Origin: DAIRDK01 sp035403225
GTDB taxonomy: Bacteria > Bacteroidota > Bacteroidia > Bacteroidales > FEN-979
Length of the DNA: 26,848 nt
Direction of reading: 5' to 3'
Assembly: GCA_035403225.1 (NCBI GenBank)
Contig: DAONET010000033.1
Span: forward strand, 1-26,848
Each line of letters begins with the position of its first letter. Within the stretch, counting starts at the first letter, position 1. The notes under the pieces are model-generated. The model saw only the letters and a program-made list of their open reading frames with translations. It did not search any database and was not told the origin of the DNA. The position numbers and the translations under genes are program-made. This document shows positions 19,041 to 26,488 of this stretch, in pieces.

Positions 19041-19066
19041 TACCCGGGATTGTAAAAAGCCGGGTA
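19041..19066 (+). terminator. Small hairpin just after the giant gene
   Basis: TACCCGG (19041-19047) pairs perfectly with CCGGGTA (19060-19066) across a 12-nt A-rich loop, starting two bases after the stop codon. There is no T tract, so it may protect the 3' end or pause polymerase before the stronger hairpin that follows. Confidence 0.5.
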
Positions 19067-19070
19067 TTCC

Positions 19071-19114
19071 AAGGGGATCTTTGCCGTTTGTTCAGCATCG
19101 GCAAAGATCCCCTT
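19071..19114 (+). terminator. Strong terminator of the giant gene
   Basis: A perfect 16-bp stem (AAGGGGATCTTTGCCG with CGGCAAAGATCCCCTT) and a 12-nt loop. The right arm ends in TTT followed by CCATTTTC. Because the stem ends in A on one side and T on the other it may work in both directions. It lies inside the interval bounded by the 55-bp repeats. Confidence 0.85.
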
Positions 19115-19153
19115 TCCATTTTCAATAGCTATTATCAGGCCAACCACTCTGCG

Positions 19154-19208
19154 ACACCACGTGGGACATCCTCTCCGATACCACGCTACAGTCGCTTGTT
19201 TCATAACC
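19154..19208 (+). repeat. 55-bp direct repeat, right copy (orphan rrf2 tail)
   Basis: An exact, same-orientation copy of 1297-1351. It has no reading frame leading into it here: the upstream bases are the giant gene's terminator region, so it is a gene fragment. The hairpin at 19315-19348 lies ~107 bases downstream and would be a natural end for an rrf2 transcript if this copy were the original 3' end. Confidence 0.85.
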
Positions 19209-19314
19209 ACCCGTCAACAAGAAAATATTGCGTTGCGGGGCCGTACCGCCTCCGGAAACACGGCAATAATTACCACTGCCTGAACGGGTCATTCTGTCCT
19301 TCACTGAGACCTGG

Positions 19315-19348
19315 AAAGACAATATAGCGATTACAGTATTGTCTTTTT
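19315..19348 (+). terminator. Intrinsic terminator, possibly rrf2's original one
   Basis: AAAGACAATA (19315-19324) pairs perfectly with TATTGTCTTT (19337-19346) across a 12-nt loop, and the stem runs into five T (19344-19348) followed by GTTG. No complete gene ends between this and the giant gene's own terminator. It is therefore either a second back-up terminator or the displaced end of the crp/rrf2 operon. Confidence 0.7.
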
Positions 19349-19482
19349 GTTGAGAATGATATATTATTTTGAACCAAGTTATTACACCGACATTTTTTTT
19401 CTTCTTTTGGTAGATATTACGCATTAATATAGTTATATTTACGCAAAGTAACGAATCGAGTCGATCCATTAATTTCTGTACT

Positions 19483-20658
19483 ATGAAAAGCACCTTTACC
19501 AAATCCATCACATTGACATTGACATTGGCATTGGCTTTGCTGGCAGGAATGGTCCTCCTGTCACCCGGGTGTAAGTCAAAAATGCAGCAAAAGAAAGAAC
19601 CTCCGGCATTGAAGGTTCTCGAGATCAAAGGAACCCGGGTCCCTGTTATCCTTGAGATGGTCGGGCAGGCGGTCGGAATCCCCACCGTCAACATCACGGC
19701 ACGTGTCGAGGGTTACTTGCAAAATTGGTCGTTTCAGGAAGGTTCGATTGTACAGAAAGGGCAATTGCTTTTTACCATCGAGCCTGACCGGTATGTCAAT
19801 AACTTGACCAATGCCCAGGCTGACCTTGACAGCAGGATCGCCGGCTGGGAGAAAGCAAAGCTGGACGTGGAGCGGCTCAAACCCCTTCTTTCCACCAACG
19901 CAATCAGCCAGAATGATTATGACGTAGCCGTCATGACGGAAAGACAAACCCAAGCCGCAGTGGAGAGCGCCAGATCCAAGCTGGCCGACGCCAAATTAAA
20001 CCTTTCCTACACATCCATCACCTCGCCGATCACGGGTTTCATCGGGAAGGTGAATGTCAACCCGGGGAACCTGGTCGGACATGGAGATGCCACCCTGCTG
20101 ACGACTGTTTCTGCAATCGATCCCATATATTTCGATATACAGATGACTGAAAGAGACTTCCTGAACATTGCCCGATATATTCTTGAAAACAAGGAAAAGC
20201 ATGCCTCACCGGCAAGCACCCTGAAGGTAAGAGTGACGCTGGCGGACAAACGAGTTTATGAACATCTCGGGGAGATTGATTTCGTCGACCGCGCCATCAA
20301 CCCCCAAACCGGGACCATCGCCCTGCGAGCCTCCGTCCCCAATCCCGACAGGCTGATCCGGCCGGGATCGTTCGCTACGGTCAACCTCATCCTGATGGAA
20401 GTGGAAAACGCAGTGGTCATCCCGCAAGGCGCTACCCAACAAATCCAGGGAAAGAATTTCGTCTTCGCCGTAGGCAAGGATAATAAAGTCAACCGCATCC
20501 CCATCCTCCTCGGACGTACCATGGGCAACCAGGTTATCGTCAATGCCGGGCTCAAGCCGGGTAACAAGATCCTGTTGGAAGGCTTCCAGAAATTTCAGGA
20601 AGGAATGATCATCAAACCCATCCTCATCAAGGACACCTCCAACGTGGATATGAGATAA
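19483..20658 (+). CDS. RND efflux periplasmic adaptor (membrane fusion lipoprotein)
   Basis: A 391-residue AcrA/MexA-type adaptor that links an inner-membrane RND pump to an outer-membrane channel. The N-terminal hydrophobic segment ends at C30 in LLSPGC. This is an imperfect lipobox but a likely lipidation site in this phylum. Then come the first half of the lipoyl/barrel-sandwich domain (ARVEGYLQNW, EGSIVQKGQLLFTIEP, ~73-101), a short alpha-hairpin (~105-175, KPLLSTNAISQNDYD), the second half (SPITGFIGKV...NPGNLVG, ~181-199), a beta-barrel domain (~210-310), and the membrane-proximal domain (QGATQQIQGKNFVFAV onward). Length is normal for the family. It is 35 bases upstream of the pump gene, so they form one operon. 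Substrate is not predictable; drugs or lipophilic compounds are usual for this subfamily. Confidence 0.92.
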   Translation: MKSTFTKSITLTLTLALALLAGMVLLSPGCKSKMQQKKEPPALKVLEIKGTRVPVILEMVGQAVGIPTVNITARVEGYLQNWSFQEGSIVQKGQLLFTIEPDRYVNNLTNAQADLDSRIAGWEKAKLDVERLKPLLSTNAISQNDYDVAVMTERQTQAAVESARSKLADAKLNLSYTSITSPITGFIGKVNVNPGNLVGHGDATLLTTVSAIDPIYFDIQMTERDFLNIARYILENKEKHASPASTLKVRVTLADKRVYEHLGEIDFVDRAINPQTGTIALRASVPNPDRLIRPGSFATVNLILMEVENAVVIPQGATQQIQGKNFVFAVGKDNKVNRIPILLGRTMGNQVIVNAGLKPGNKILLEGFQKFQEGMIIKPILIKDTSNVDMR

Positions 20659-20693
20659 AACATGAGATGCCATAACCTGAAAACCGAACGTAT

Positions 20694-23600
20694 ATGCTCG
20701 AGCGTTTTATAACCCGTCCCATCCTTGCAGCCGTCATCGCGATCCTGATTGCACTGGTTGGCATCCTTAGTCTGACAAGCCTTCCCATTTCGCAATATCC
20801 GGATGTGGTCCCTCCGACGATTCAGGTCTCTGCCTATTATCCCGGAGCCAATGCAGAGGATGTTCAAAAAACCGTGTCTGTCCCCTTGGAGGAACAGATC
20901 AACGGGGTTGATAACATGATGTACATGACCTCGCAGTGCGCCAACGACGGATCCTGCAACATCACGGTCTATTTCGAGGTCGGTACTGATCCCGATATGG
21001 CGACAGTGAATGTCCAGAACAGGGCGCAGCGCGCTATGAACCTGCTGCCCCAGGAAGTGATACAGGGCGGTGTCACCGTCCAGAAAAAATCTCCCAGCAT
21101 CCTGGCGCTCTATTCATTGGTGTCGACCGATACGTCATATGACATTAAATTTTTAGCCAACTACTTAAAGATCAATGTTATATCGACACTTAAACGAGTC
21201 AACGGGGTGGGCGATGTCACCCTCTTCGGCGGAGACGACTATGCCATGCGCATCTGGTTAAATCCGGAACGGATGGCCGGTTTGGGACTCACGACCCAGG
21301 ATGTCCAGAATGCCATCAAGGACCAGAACCTTCAGGCAGCTGCGGGGATGATCGGGAAATCGCCGACCGTGAAGGGTCAGGAGACGTCGATGATGCTCCG
21401 CGTTCAAGGCCGGCTTGCCGATGAAGAGGAGTTCGGCAACATCATTATCAAGGCCAACCTCGATGGTTCCATGGTCCGCATGAAAGATATCGCGAGAATC
21501 GAACTCGGAATGAAATCGTATGATGCCTACAGCCGTTTCAACGGCAAATCCGCTCCCGCCATCGGCATTTACCAGGCTCCCGGATCCAATGCACTCGCCG
21601 TGCGGGATGAATGCGACAAGATCATGAAGGAACTGTCCACCCAGTTTCCCTTAGGCATCACCTACGAGAAAGGGCTGGACACCGTGGAGTTCGTGGAAGC
21701 TTCTATCGAAGAGGTGCTCATCACCCTTATCGAAGCATTCGTGCTGGTGTTTATCGTTGTATTCATCTTCCTCCAGGACTGGCGAGCCACGCTGATCCCG
21801 GCAATCACCGTTCCCGTGTCGCTGATCGGGGCGTTGGCGGCCTTCACCTTCTTCAACTTCTCCATCAACCTCCTTACCCTGTTCGCCCTGGTTCTGGCCA
21901 TCGGCATCGTCGTTGATGACGCCATTGTCGTTCTGGAAGCCGTGAAGGAGAAGATCGACCATGAGGGGATCTCCCCGCTGGAGGCGACCAAACATACCAT
22001 GAAGGAAATCACGGGAGCCATCGTGACCATCACCATGGTGCTGTGCGCCGTCTTTGTGCCGGTCTCCTTCCTTGGGGGAACCACCGGGGTAATGTACAAG
22101 CAGTTTGCCCTGACACTGATCTCCTCCATCCTGATCTCGGCCTTACTGGCGCTGACGTTGAGCCCGCCGCTATGCGTCCTGCTCCTGAAAGCGAAAAAAG
22201 AGAGAAAAAGCCTGATCGGAAAGTTCTTTAACGGCTTTGACAGGACGTTTGACAAGACGACTCACGGATATATCCGGATCATCGAAAAATTCACGCATCA
22301 CCTCATTCGTCCGGTGATGTTCCTGGGAGTGGTCACGGTCCTTATGCTCCTCGTCATGAAGTTCCTTCCCACCGGATTCATTCCTTCGGAAGACCAGGGA
22401 TATTTCTTCATCAACATCGCCACCCCCAAAGCCACCTCGCTGGAAAAAACCGACCTGTTGACCCGCCAGGTGGAACAGATACTGCTCAAAACCCCGGGGA
22501 TCCAGTCTTTCACCATGATTCCGGGATACAGCATCCTGGACGGATCGGTATCTACCACCAACGCCATGGCCTTTGTCAAGCTGACCCACTGGAAAGAAAG
22601 GAAAGCCGATTCGCTCTCGGCGGAAAACATCATCCGGAAGGTGCAGGCGCGCTTCAGCCGTCTCCCCGGCGGGATATGCATGGCCTTCAATGCACCCGCC
22701 ATCTCCGGACTTGGGAAAACCGGAGGGCTGGAACTGCAGATAGAAGACAAAGCGGGCATGGGCATCCGGAAGATGGCCGAAGTGAACCGCGCCTTCTATG
22801 CAGAAGCTTCGAAAAGAAAGGAACTGACAAACATTTATACGGCTTTCCGGATTGATATCCCCCAGATACAGATCACCGTCGATAAGGAAAAAGCCAAAAA
22901 GATGGGAGTACCGGTCAGTTCGATATACTCTTCTCTACAGGGGCTGTTCGGAAGCATCTATGTCAACGACTTCAATAAATTCGGAAAATCGTACCGTGTG
23001 ATCATCCAGGCGGACGCCGCTTACCGGGCCAACAAGGAAGACATCGCCAATGTGTACGTCAAGAGCGCTACCGGACAAATGGTCCCGCTCGGGACGCTCA
23101 TCTCCCTCACGCCTGTTGAAGGTCCCGAGGTGGTTAAGCGATTTAACCTGTTCGGGTCTGTTGATTACACGATCGCACCTGCCGAGGGTTTCTCTACCGG
23201 ACAAGCGATCGGAACCATCAAAGAGGTGGCGGAGAAAACGCTGCCCTACGGCTTCGGCTATGAATATTCCGGCATGACACGACAGGAGTTGATCTCGGGA
23301 GGACAGGCCCCGTTCATCTTTGCCTTGTGCTTCATCTTCGTTTACTTCCTTCTTGCGGCCAAATATGAAAGCTGGCTCCTTCCCATCCCTATCTTGCTTG
23401 CTTTGCCATTCGGCATCTTTGGCGCTTTCGCCTTTCAATGGATCAGAGGCCTTCAGAACAACCTTTATGCCCAGATCGGGCTGATCATGCTCATCGGGCT
23501 GATCGCCAAGAACGCTATCCTTATCGTGGAATTCGCCAAACAGAAGCACGATCAGGGAATGCCGCTGACGGATGCAGCCCGCGAAGGCGCCAAACTCAGG

Positions 23601-25172
23601 TTCAGACCGATCCTGATGACCTCCTTCGCTTTCATCCTGGGAGTGACGCCTCTCGTCCTGGCCTCCGGGGCCGGCGCAGCCAGCCGTCATGCCTTGGGCA
23701 CCTCGGTATTCGGAGGGATGCTCTTCGCCACCATCTGCGGCGTGATGGTCGTCCCCTCCCTGTATGTCGTCTTCCAGAAGCTGGAAGACAGGATGAAGAG
23801 GAAAAAGAAGCCGCCGATGAGCACCCTGGTGATGATTGGGATCTCGCTCCTGTTCCTCTCCGGATGCAAGATCGGTCCCAACTACAAACAGCCTGAGATC
23901 AACACCGGCGCATCTTACCGGTTCTCCACACAGCAAGGCGTCTCTTCCTTCGCCGATACCTCCTGGTCCCTCCTGTTCAAAGACCCGGTGTTGAATGATA
24001 TGATCCGTCGCGGACTGGAAAACAACTTCGACCTGAAGATCGCCTTTGAGCGCGTGAACCAATCACGGTCGCTGTTTAAACAAACCCGGGCAGACCTTTA
24101 TCCCTATGTCGGACTGGCCGGTGTCGCGTCGTATAACAACCAGCAGACTGTCGCAGGGAACATCGTGGAGTACCACGATTACTATGGCATAGGCACCCTT
24201 TCCTGGGAGCTGGATATATGGGGAAAAATCCGGAGAGCCCGTGAATCGGCCAGGGCCGACATGATGGCAGCAGAGGCAAACCGCCAGGCCATTCAGCTCT
24301 CGCTGATTGCAGAGATTGCTACGGCCTATTTTGATCTGCTGGAATACCAGGACGAGCTTCAGATCACCCGGTATAACGCCGAACTCCGGCAGAAGTCACT
24401 GGATCTTGTGAAGAACAAGCTGGTCGCGGGTACGGTCTCCGGGCTGGTCGTGGCCCAGGCGGAATCGGAACTGGAGCAGGTCCTGACGCAGATCCCCGCG
24501 TACGAGAAGATCATCGCGATGCAGGAAAACGGACTGAAGCTGCTTACCGGCGAGCTCCCCGGTCCCGTCGTCACCGGCGACACCATCATCAATCAGGTCA
24601 ACCGTGACATCATTCCCCTGGCCGGCATCCCCTCCCGGCTGATCGTCCGACGTCCCGACATCATCGCGGCGGAGCAACAACTTATTTCTGCCAATGCGCA
24701 GGTAGGCGTTGCCCGGGGCATGATGTTGCCGACACTCGCCATCACCGCTGACATCGGCTATTCCGACCTGGGCGCCGGCGTCATCAGCTCCGCAGTAGGC
24801 AGCCTCGTTGCTCCCATCTTCAACATGGGGAAACTCAAAGCCAACCTGAGACGGGCGCAATCGAAGAAAGAGGAGATGCTGATCACTTACCGGAAAGCCA
24901 TTTACAATGGGCTGCGCGAAGTGTCCAACGGCATCATCTCGGTGCAAAAACAGCAGGAAGTCGTTGAGGAGAGCGTGAAGCTCACCGCAGTGGCTCAGCA
25001 TGCGTACGACCTTTCGGCCCAGCTATTCAATGCCGGTTATGCCTCCTACCTTGACGTTCTCAATGCCCAGCGTACGTTGTACCAGGCACAGGTGTACCAG
25101 TCGCAGGAATATAACAAGGAGATGAAAAGCATCGTAGACCTTTACCTGGCACTTGGCGGGGGATGGAAATAA
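20694..25172 (+). CDS. RND efflux pump fused to outer-membrane factor
   Basis: A 1492-residue protein in one uninterrupted frame. Residues 1-~1035 are a complete HAE1/AcrB-type RND pump. They start MLERFITRPI, carry the proton-relay aspartates D408 and D409 in GIVVDDAIVV and the matching lysine K939 in GLIAKNAILIVEF, and end with the usual GVTPLVLASGAG and VPSLYVV helices. After a basic linker (RMKRKKKPP) residue M1042 begins a lipoprotein signal (STLVMIGISLLFLSGC, C1058). A full TolC/OprM-family outer-membrane factor follows (IGPNYKQPE, WSLLFKDPVL, LSWELDIWGKIRRARES, RRPDIIAAEQQL, and the C-terminal repeat ending in LYLALGGGW). Both halves are full length, so nothing is missing apart from a stop codon between them. 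Physically the two must lie in different membranes, so cleavage by signal peptidase II at C1058 or internal initiation at ATG 23817 is expected. Confidence 0.92.
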   Translation: MLERFITRPILAAVIAILIALVGILSLTSLPISQYPDVVPPTIQVSAYYPGANAEDVQKTVSVPLEEQINGVDNMMYMTSQCANDGSCNITVYFEVGTDPDMATVNVQNRAQRAMNLLPQEVIQGGVTVQKKSPSILALYSLVSTDTSYDIKFLANYLKINVISTLKRVNGVGDVTLFGGDDYAMRIWLNPERMAGLGLTTQDVQNAIKDQNLQAAAGMIGKSPTVKGQETSMMLRVQGRLADEEEFGNIIIKANLDGSMVRMKDIARIELGMKSYDAYSRFNGKSAPAIGIYQAPGSNALAVRDECDKIMKELSTQFPLGITYEKGLDTVEFVEASIEEVLITLIEAFVLVFIVVFIFLQDWRATLIPAITVPVSLIGALAAFTFFNFSINLLTLFALVLAIGIVVDDAIVVLEAVKEKIDHEGISPLEATKHTMKEITGAIVTITMVLCAVFVPVSFLGGTTGVMYKQFALTLISSILISALLALTLSPPLCVLLLKAKKERKSLIGKFFNGFDRTFDKTTHGYIRIIEKFTHHLIRPVMFLGVVTVLMLLVMKFLPTGFIPSEDQGYFFINIATPKATSLEKTDLLTRQVEQILLKTPGIQSFTMIPGYSILDGSVSTTNAMAFVKLTHWKERKADSLSAENIIRKVQARFSRLPGGICMAFNAPAISGLGKTGGLELQIEDKAGMGIRKMAEVNRAFYAEASKRKELTNIYTAFRIDIPQIQITVDKEKAKKMGVPVSSIYSSLQGLFGSIYVNDFNKFGKSYRVIIQADAAYRANKEDIANVYVKSATGQMVPLGTLISLTPVEGPEVVKRFNLFGSVDYTIAPAEGFSTGQAIGTIKEVAEKTLPYGFGYEYSGMTRQELISGGQAPFIFALCFIFVYFLLAAKYESWLLPIPILLALPFGIFGAFAFQWIRGLQNNLYAQIGLIMLIGLIAKNAILIVEFAKQKHDQGMPLTDAAREGAKLRFRPILMTSFAFILGVTPLVLASGAGAASRHALGTSVFGGMLFATICGVMVVPSLYVVFQKLEDRMKRKKKPPMSTLVMIGISLLFLSGCKIGPNYKQPEINTGASYRFSTQQGVSSFADTSWSLLFKDPVLNDMIRRGLENNFDLKIAFERVNQSRSLFKQTRADLYPYVGLAGVASYNNQQTVAGNIVEYHDYYGIGTLSWELDIWGKIRRARESARADMMAAEANRQAIQLSLIAEIATAYFDLLEYQDELQITRYNAELRQKSLDLVKNKLVAGTVSGLVVAQAESELEQVLTQIPAYEKIIAMQENGLKLLTGELPGPVVTGDTIINQVNRDIIPLAGIPSRLIVRRPDIIAAEQQLISANAQVGVARGMMLPTLAITADIGYSDLGAGVISSAVGSLVAPIFNMGKLKANLRRAQSKKEEMLITYRKAIYNGLREVSNGIISVQKQQEVVEESVKLTAVAQHAYDLSAQLFNAGYASYLDVLNAQRTLYQAQVYQSQEYNKEMKSIVDLYLALGGGWK
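23817..25172 (+). other. Outer-membrane factor half with possible internal start
   Basis: ATG at 23817 (codon 1042 of the fused frame) would give a standalone 451-residue OprM/NodT-type lipoprotein with a good lipobox (LSGC). The preceding bases include AGGA and AAGAGG within about 30 nt, which could act in initiation, although ribosome binding sites are weak predictors in Bacteroidota. This is listed as an alternative product, not a separate gene. Confidence 0.45.
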
Positions 25173-25196
25173 GAAGGGAGAATGGGAACAGAACAG

Positions 25197-25235
25197 AGGA
25201 TGTTAAAAACCTTATGGTTGCTGGCGTTCTGAAAC
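25197..25235 (-). terminator. Weak terminator candidate after tRNA-Val
   Basis: Reading the minus strand beyond the tRNA CCA end, CGTT-TCAG-AACG is followed by AACC-ATAA-GGTT and a run of five T. Both stems are only 4 bp. It could end the minus-strand transcript, and on the plus strand the same region is where the efflux operon must end. No strong plus-strand terminator was found after 25172. Confidence 0.3.
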
Positions 25236-25237
25236 GT

Positions 25238-25315
25238 TGGTGGGACGTACTGGATTCGAACCAGTGACCTCATGCGTGTGAAGCATGCGCTCTGAACCGA
25301 CTGAGCTAACGTCCC
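25238..25315 (-). tRNA. tRNA-Val (anticodon CAC), CCA encoded
   Basis: On the minus strand the four arms fold completely. The acceptor GGGACGT pairs with ACGTCCC, and the D stem is GCTC with GAGC. The anticodon stem CATGC/GCATG carries the loop TTCACAC, so the anticodon is CAC, which reads GUG valine codons. The T arm is ACTGG-TTCGAAT-CCAGT. The discriminator is A and CCA is encoded at 25238-25240. The 5' end is 7 bases after the stop codon of the upstream minus-strand gene, so the tRNA is probably cut from a shared transcript. Confidence 0.93.
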
Positions 25316-25322
25316 GGGGTTT

Positions 25323-25988
25323 TTAAAGTCCGATTCCGAAACCAAAGCGCAGAACCGGGTTGGTATACGGAGATTCGGGAGTATCGTTTAGATTGAACAG
25401 TACCAGAAAGTCAAAGAAGGCGCGGTCGGATATGGGTTGCTTATATCCACCGCCGACAAAGATACTATTTATCTCTGAAACGAAGTCAGAATATTTTTCG
25501 GATTTTGAGACATAGTACAGGTATTCGTACTCGGTATGGAGGAAGAAGTTTTGCAGGAAGTTATCGAAGAGGCCGGACAAGTAATACCTCAGGAATACTC
25601 GTCCCCCGATGATATTGGAGGAGATGTCGAGGTAATCCTGTGTAGCAGGATCCACGATCCAGTCTTTGTACAGGCTGTACTGGTAGATGAGGCCGATGCC
25701 GGGGTACAGGTTATCGACGGTTCTGACCTTTACTTCCGGGGAGACGCTGATAGCGGTGATGCTGCCGAACTGGAAGCTGGTCCATCCGCCTACAGACACG
25801 CGGCGCCAGAAGTTATCAGGGCGTGGGGTGCGTGGGGTGAATGTTTTGGGGGTTACATAGGAAGTAGTATCAGTCTTTGTTGAGCGGGAAGAAATCACGG
25901 TAATGGAGTCGTTAGTTTGGGCGGATGTTGGGAGGGAGAGTATCAGAGCGAGGATTCCCCCGGCTATATATATATGGTGTGTTTTCAT
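25323..25988 (-). CDS. Small outer-membrane beta-barrel protein
   Basis: A 221-residue protein with a clear signal peptide (MKTHHIYIAGGILALILSLPTSAQ, cut after residue ~24 at SAQ). A short Ser/Thr/Pro-rich linker leads to a predicted beta-barrel from about residue 60. It has alternating strands such as VSVGGWTSFQFGS, ISVSPEVKVRTV, YPGIGLIYQYSLYKD, GGRVFLRYYL, LHTEYEYLYYV and FVGGGYKQPI, closing with SPYTNPVLRFGFGIGL. The pattern matches an uncharacterised family of small Bacteroidota outer-membrane proteins; the function is unknown. It is encoded opposite to the efflux operon and divergently from the rRNA operon, with tRNA-Val immediately downstream. Confidence 0.8.
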   Translation of the reverse strand: MKTHHIYIAGGILALILSLPTSAQTNDSITVISSRSTKTDTTSYVTPKTFTPRTPRPDNFWRRVSVGGWTSFQFGSITAISVSPEVKVRTVDNLYPGIGLIYQYSLYKDWIVDPATQDYLDISSNIIGGRVFLRYYLSGLFDNFLQNFFLHTEYEYLYYVSKSEKYSDFVSEINSIFVGGGYKQPISDRAFFDFLVLFNLNDTPESPYTNPVLRFGFGIGL

Positions 25989-26155
25989 TTTGCGGAGTGT
26001 TTGAGATGAGCTTTTGTGTTTATAGTATATAAAGGATAACCCGGTTTTGGCTGTAAAATTACAATAGAAATGGGTAAAGGGTAAAAATCTTTCAAAAATA
26101 ATAAGCTGACTGAAAACGACTTGAAAGAATCTTTGAAAATTTTCTTCAAAAAGTG

Positions 26156-26185
26156 TTTGGAGTTATAAAATAAGTTATACCTTTG
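26156..26185 (+). promoter_or_regulatory. rRNA operon promoter P1
   Basis: TTTG at 26156-26159 and TACCTTTG at 26178-26185 match the Bacteroidota -33 and -7 consensus exactly with an 18-base spacer. The -7 is followed by CAC, as in the second promoter. It lies ~300 bases before the 16S gene. Confidence 0.8.
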
Positions 26186-26237
26186 CACTCCCAATTGATA
26201 ATAACAGGGGCCGTTCTTAAGAAAAAGCTGATGCACC

Positions 26238-26254
26238 AACCTTTTGCGAAGGTT
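26238..26254 (+). other. Leader hairpin between rRNA promoters
   Basis: AACCTT (26238-26243) pairs with AAGGTT (26249-26254) around a 5-nt loop. It lies in the P1 leader, upstream of P2, and could be a processing or antitermination structure; there is no direct proof. Confidence 0.35.
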
Positions 26255-26308
26255 TAGATCGATTCGGTCGAGGTCTTCAAAAAAAAATGACAAATTTTTT
26301 AAAAAAGA

Positions 26309-26339
26309 TTTGGTAGAAAGAAAAAAGGTTGTAATTTTG
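26309..26339 (+). promoter_or_regulatory. rRNA operon promoter P2
   Basis: TTTG at 26309-26312 and TAATTTTG at 26332-26339 are exact matches to the phylum consensus with a 19-base spacer, again followed by CAC. With P1 this gives tandem rRNA promoters, the usual arrangement for growth-rate-controlled rRNA synthesis. Confidence 0.8.
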
Positions 26340-26360
26340 CACACCGTTTTGAAAGAAACG

Positions 26361-26394
26361 CCCCACACGGGGAAAGAGATAAAAGTTCTTTGAA
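26361..26394 (+). promoter_or_regulatory. rRNA antitermination-like leader (boxB-like hairpin plus boxA)
   Basis: CCCC-ACAC-GGGG (26361-26372) forms a short stable hairpin. It is followed 11 bases later by AGTTCTTTGAA (26384-26394), close to the boxA antitermination core (GTTCTTTGA-like). The order hairpin then boxA upstream of 16S matches known rRNA leaders. Confidence 0.55.
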
Positions 26395-26488
26395 AGATTG
26401 AAGTAAGAAAGTAGCAAATATCCCAGAGAATACAATACAATTCAATTCTTTTGGTAATAGTTAACCTGAGAGATTAAATTTTCCTTAT

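Larger units (their letters stand above)
19115..19482. other. Intergenic region before the efflux operon
   Basis: No gene is supported. The stretch contains the right copy of the 55-bp repeat (19154-19208), about 100 bases with no recognisable content, a terminator-like hairpin (19315-19348), and AT-rich DNA that must hold the efflux promoter. TATATTTA (19434-19441) is a seven-of-eight match to the -7 consensus with a TTTG at 19406-19409, but the 24-base spacing is long, so I do not call it firmly. Confidence 0.6.

Noticed and set aside
1352..19153. Considered a transposon or insertion sequence carrying the adhesin
   Set aside because: No transposase, no terminal inverted repeats at the edges, and the 55-bp duplication is much longer than a usual transposition target-site duplication.
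19122..19697. A 191-codon minus-strand frame across the intergenic region and the adaptor gene start
   Set aside because: It runs antisense through the efflux adaptor signal peptide, a terminator and the orphan repeat copy, and has no recognisable domain.
22935..24062. A 375-codon minus-strand frame inside the RND pump gene
   Set aside because: It is antisense to strongly conserved pump residues, is rich in His, Asp, Gly and Arg as expected of a shadow frame, and matches no family.
25985..26440. A 151-codon minus-strand frame over the rRNA leader
   Set aside because: It overlaps two consensus rRNA promoters and the antitermination leader, and is low complexity (Phe, Leu, Lys rich).
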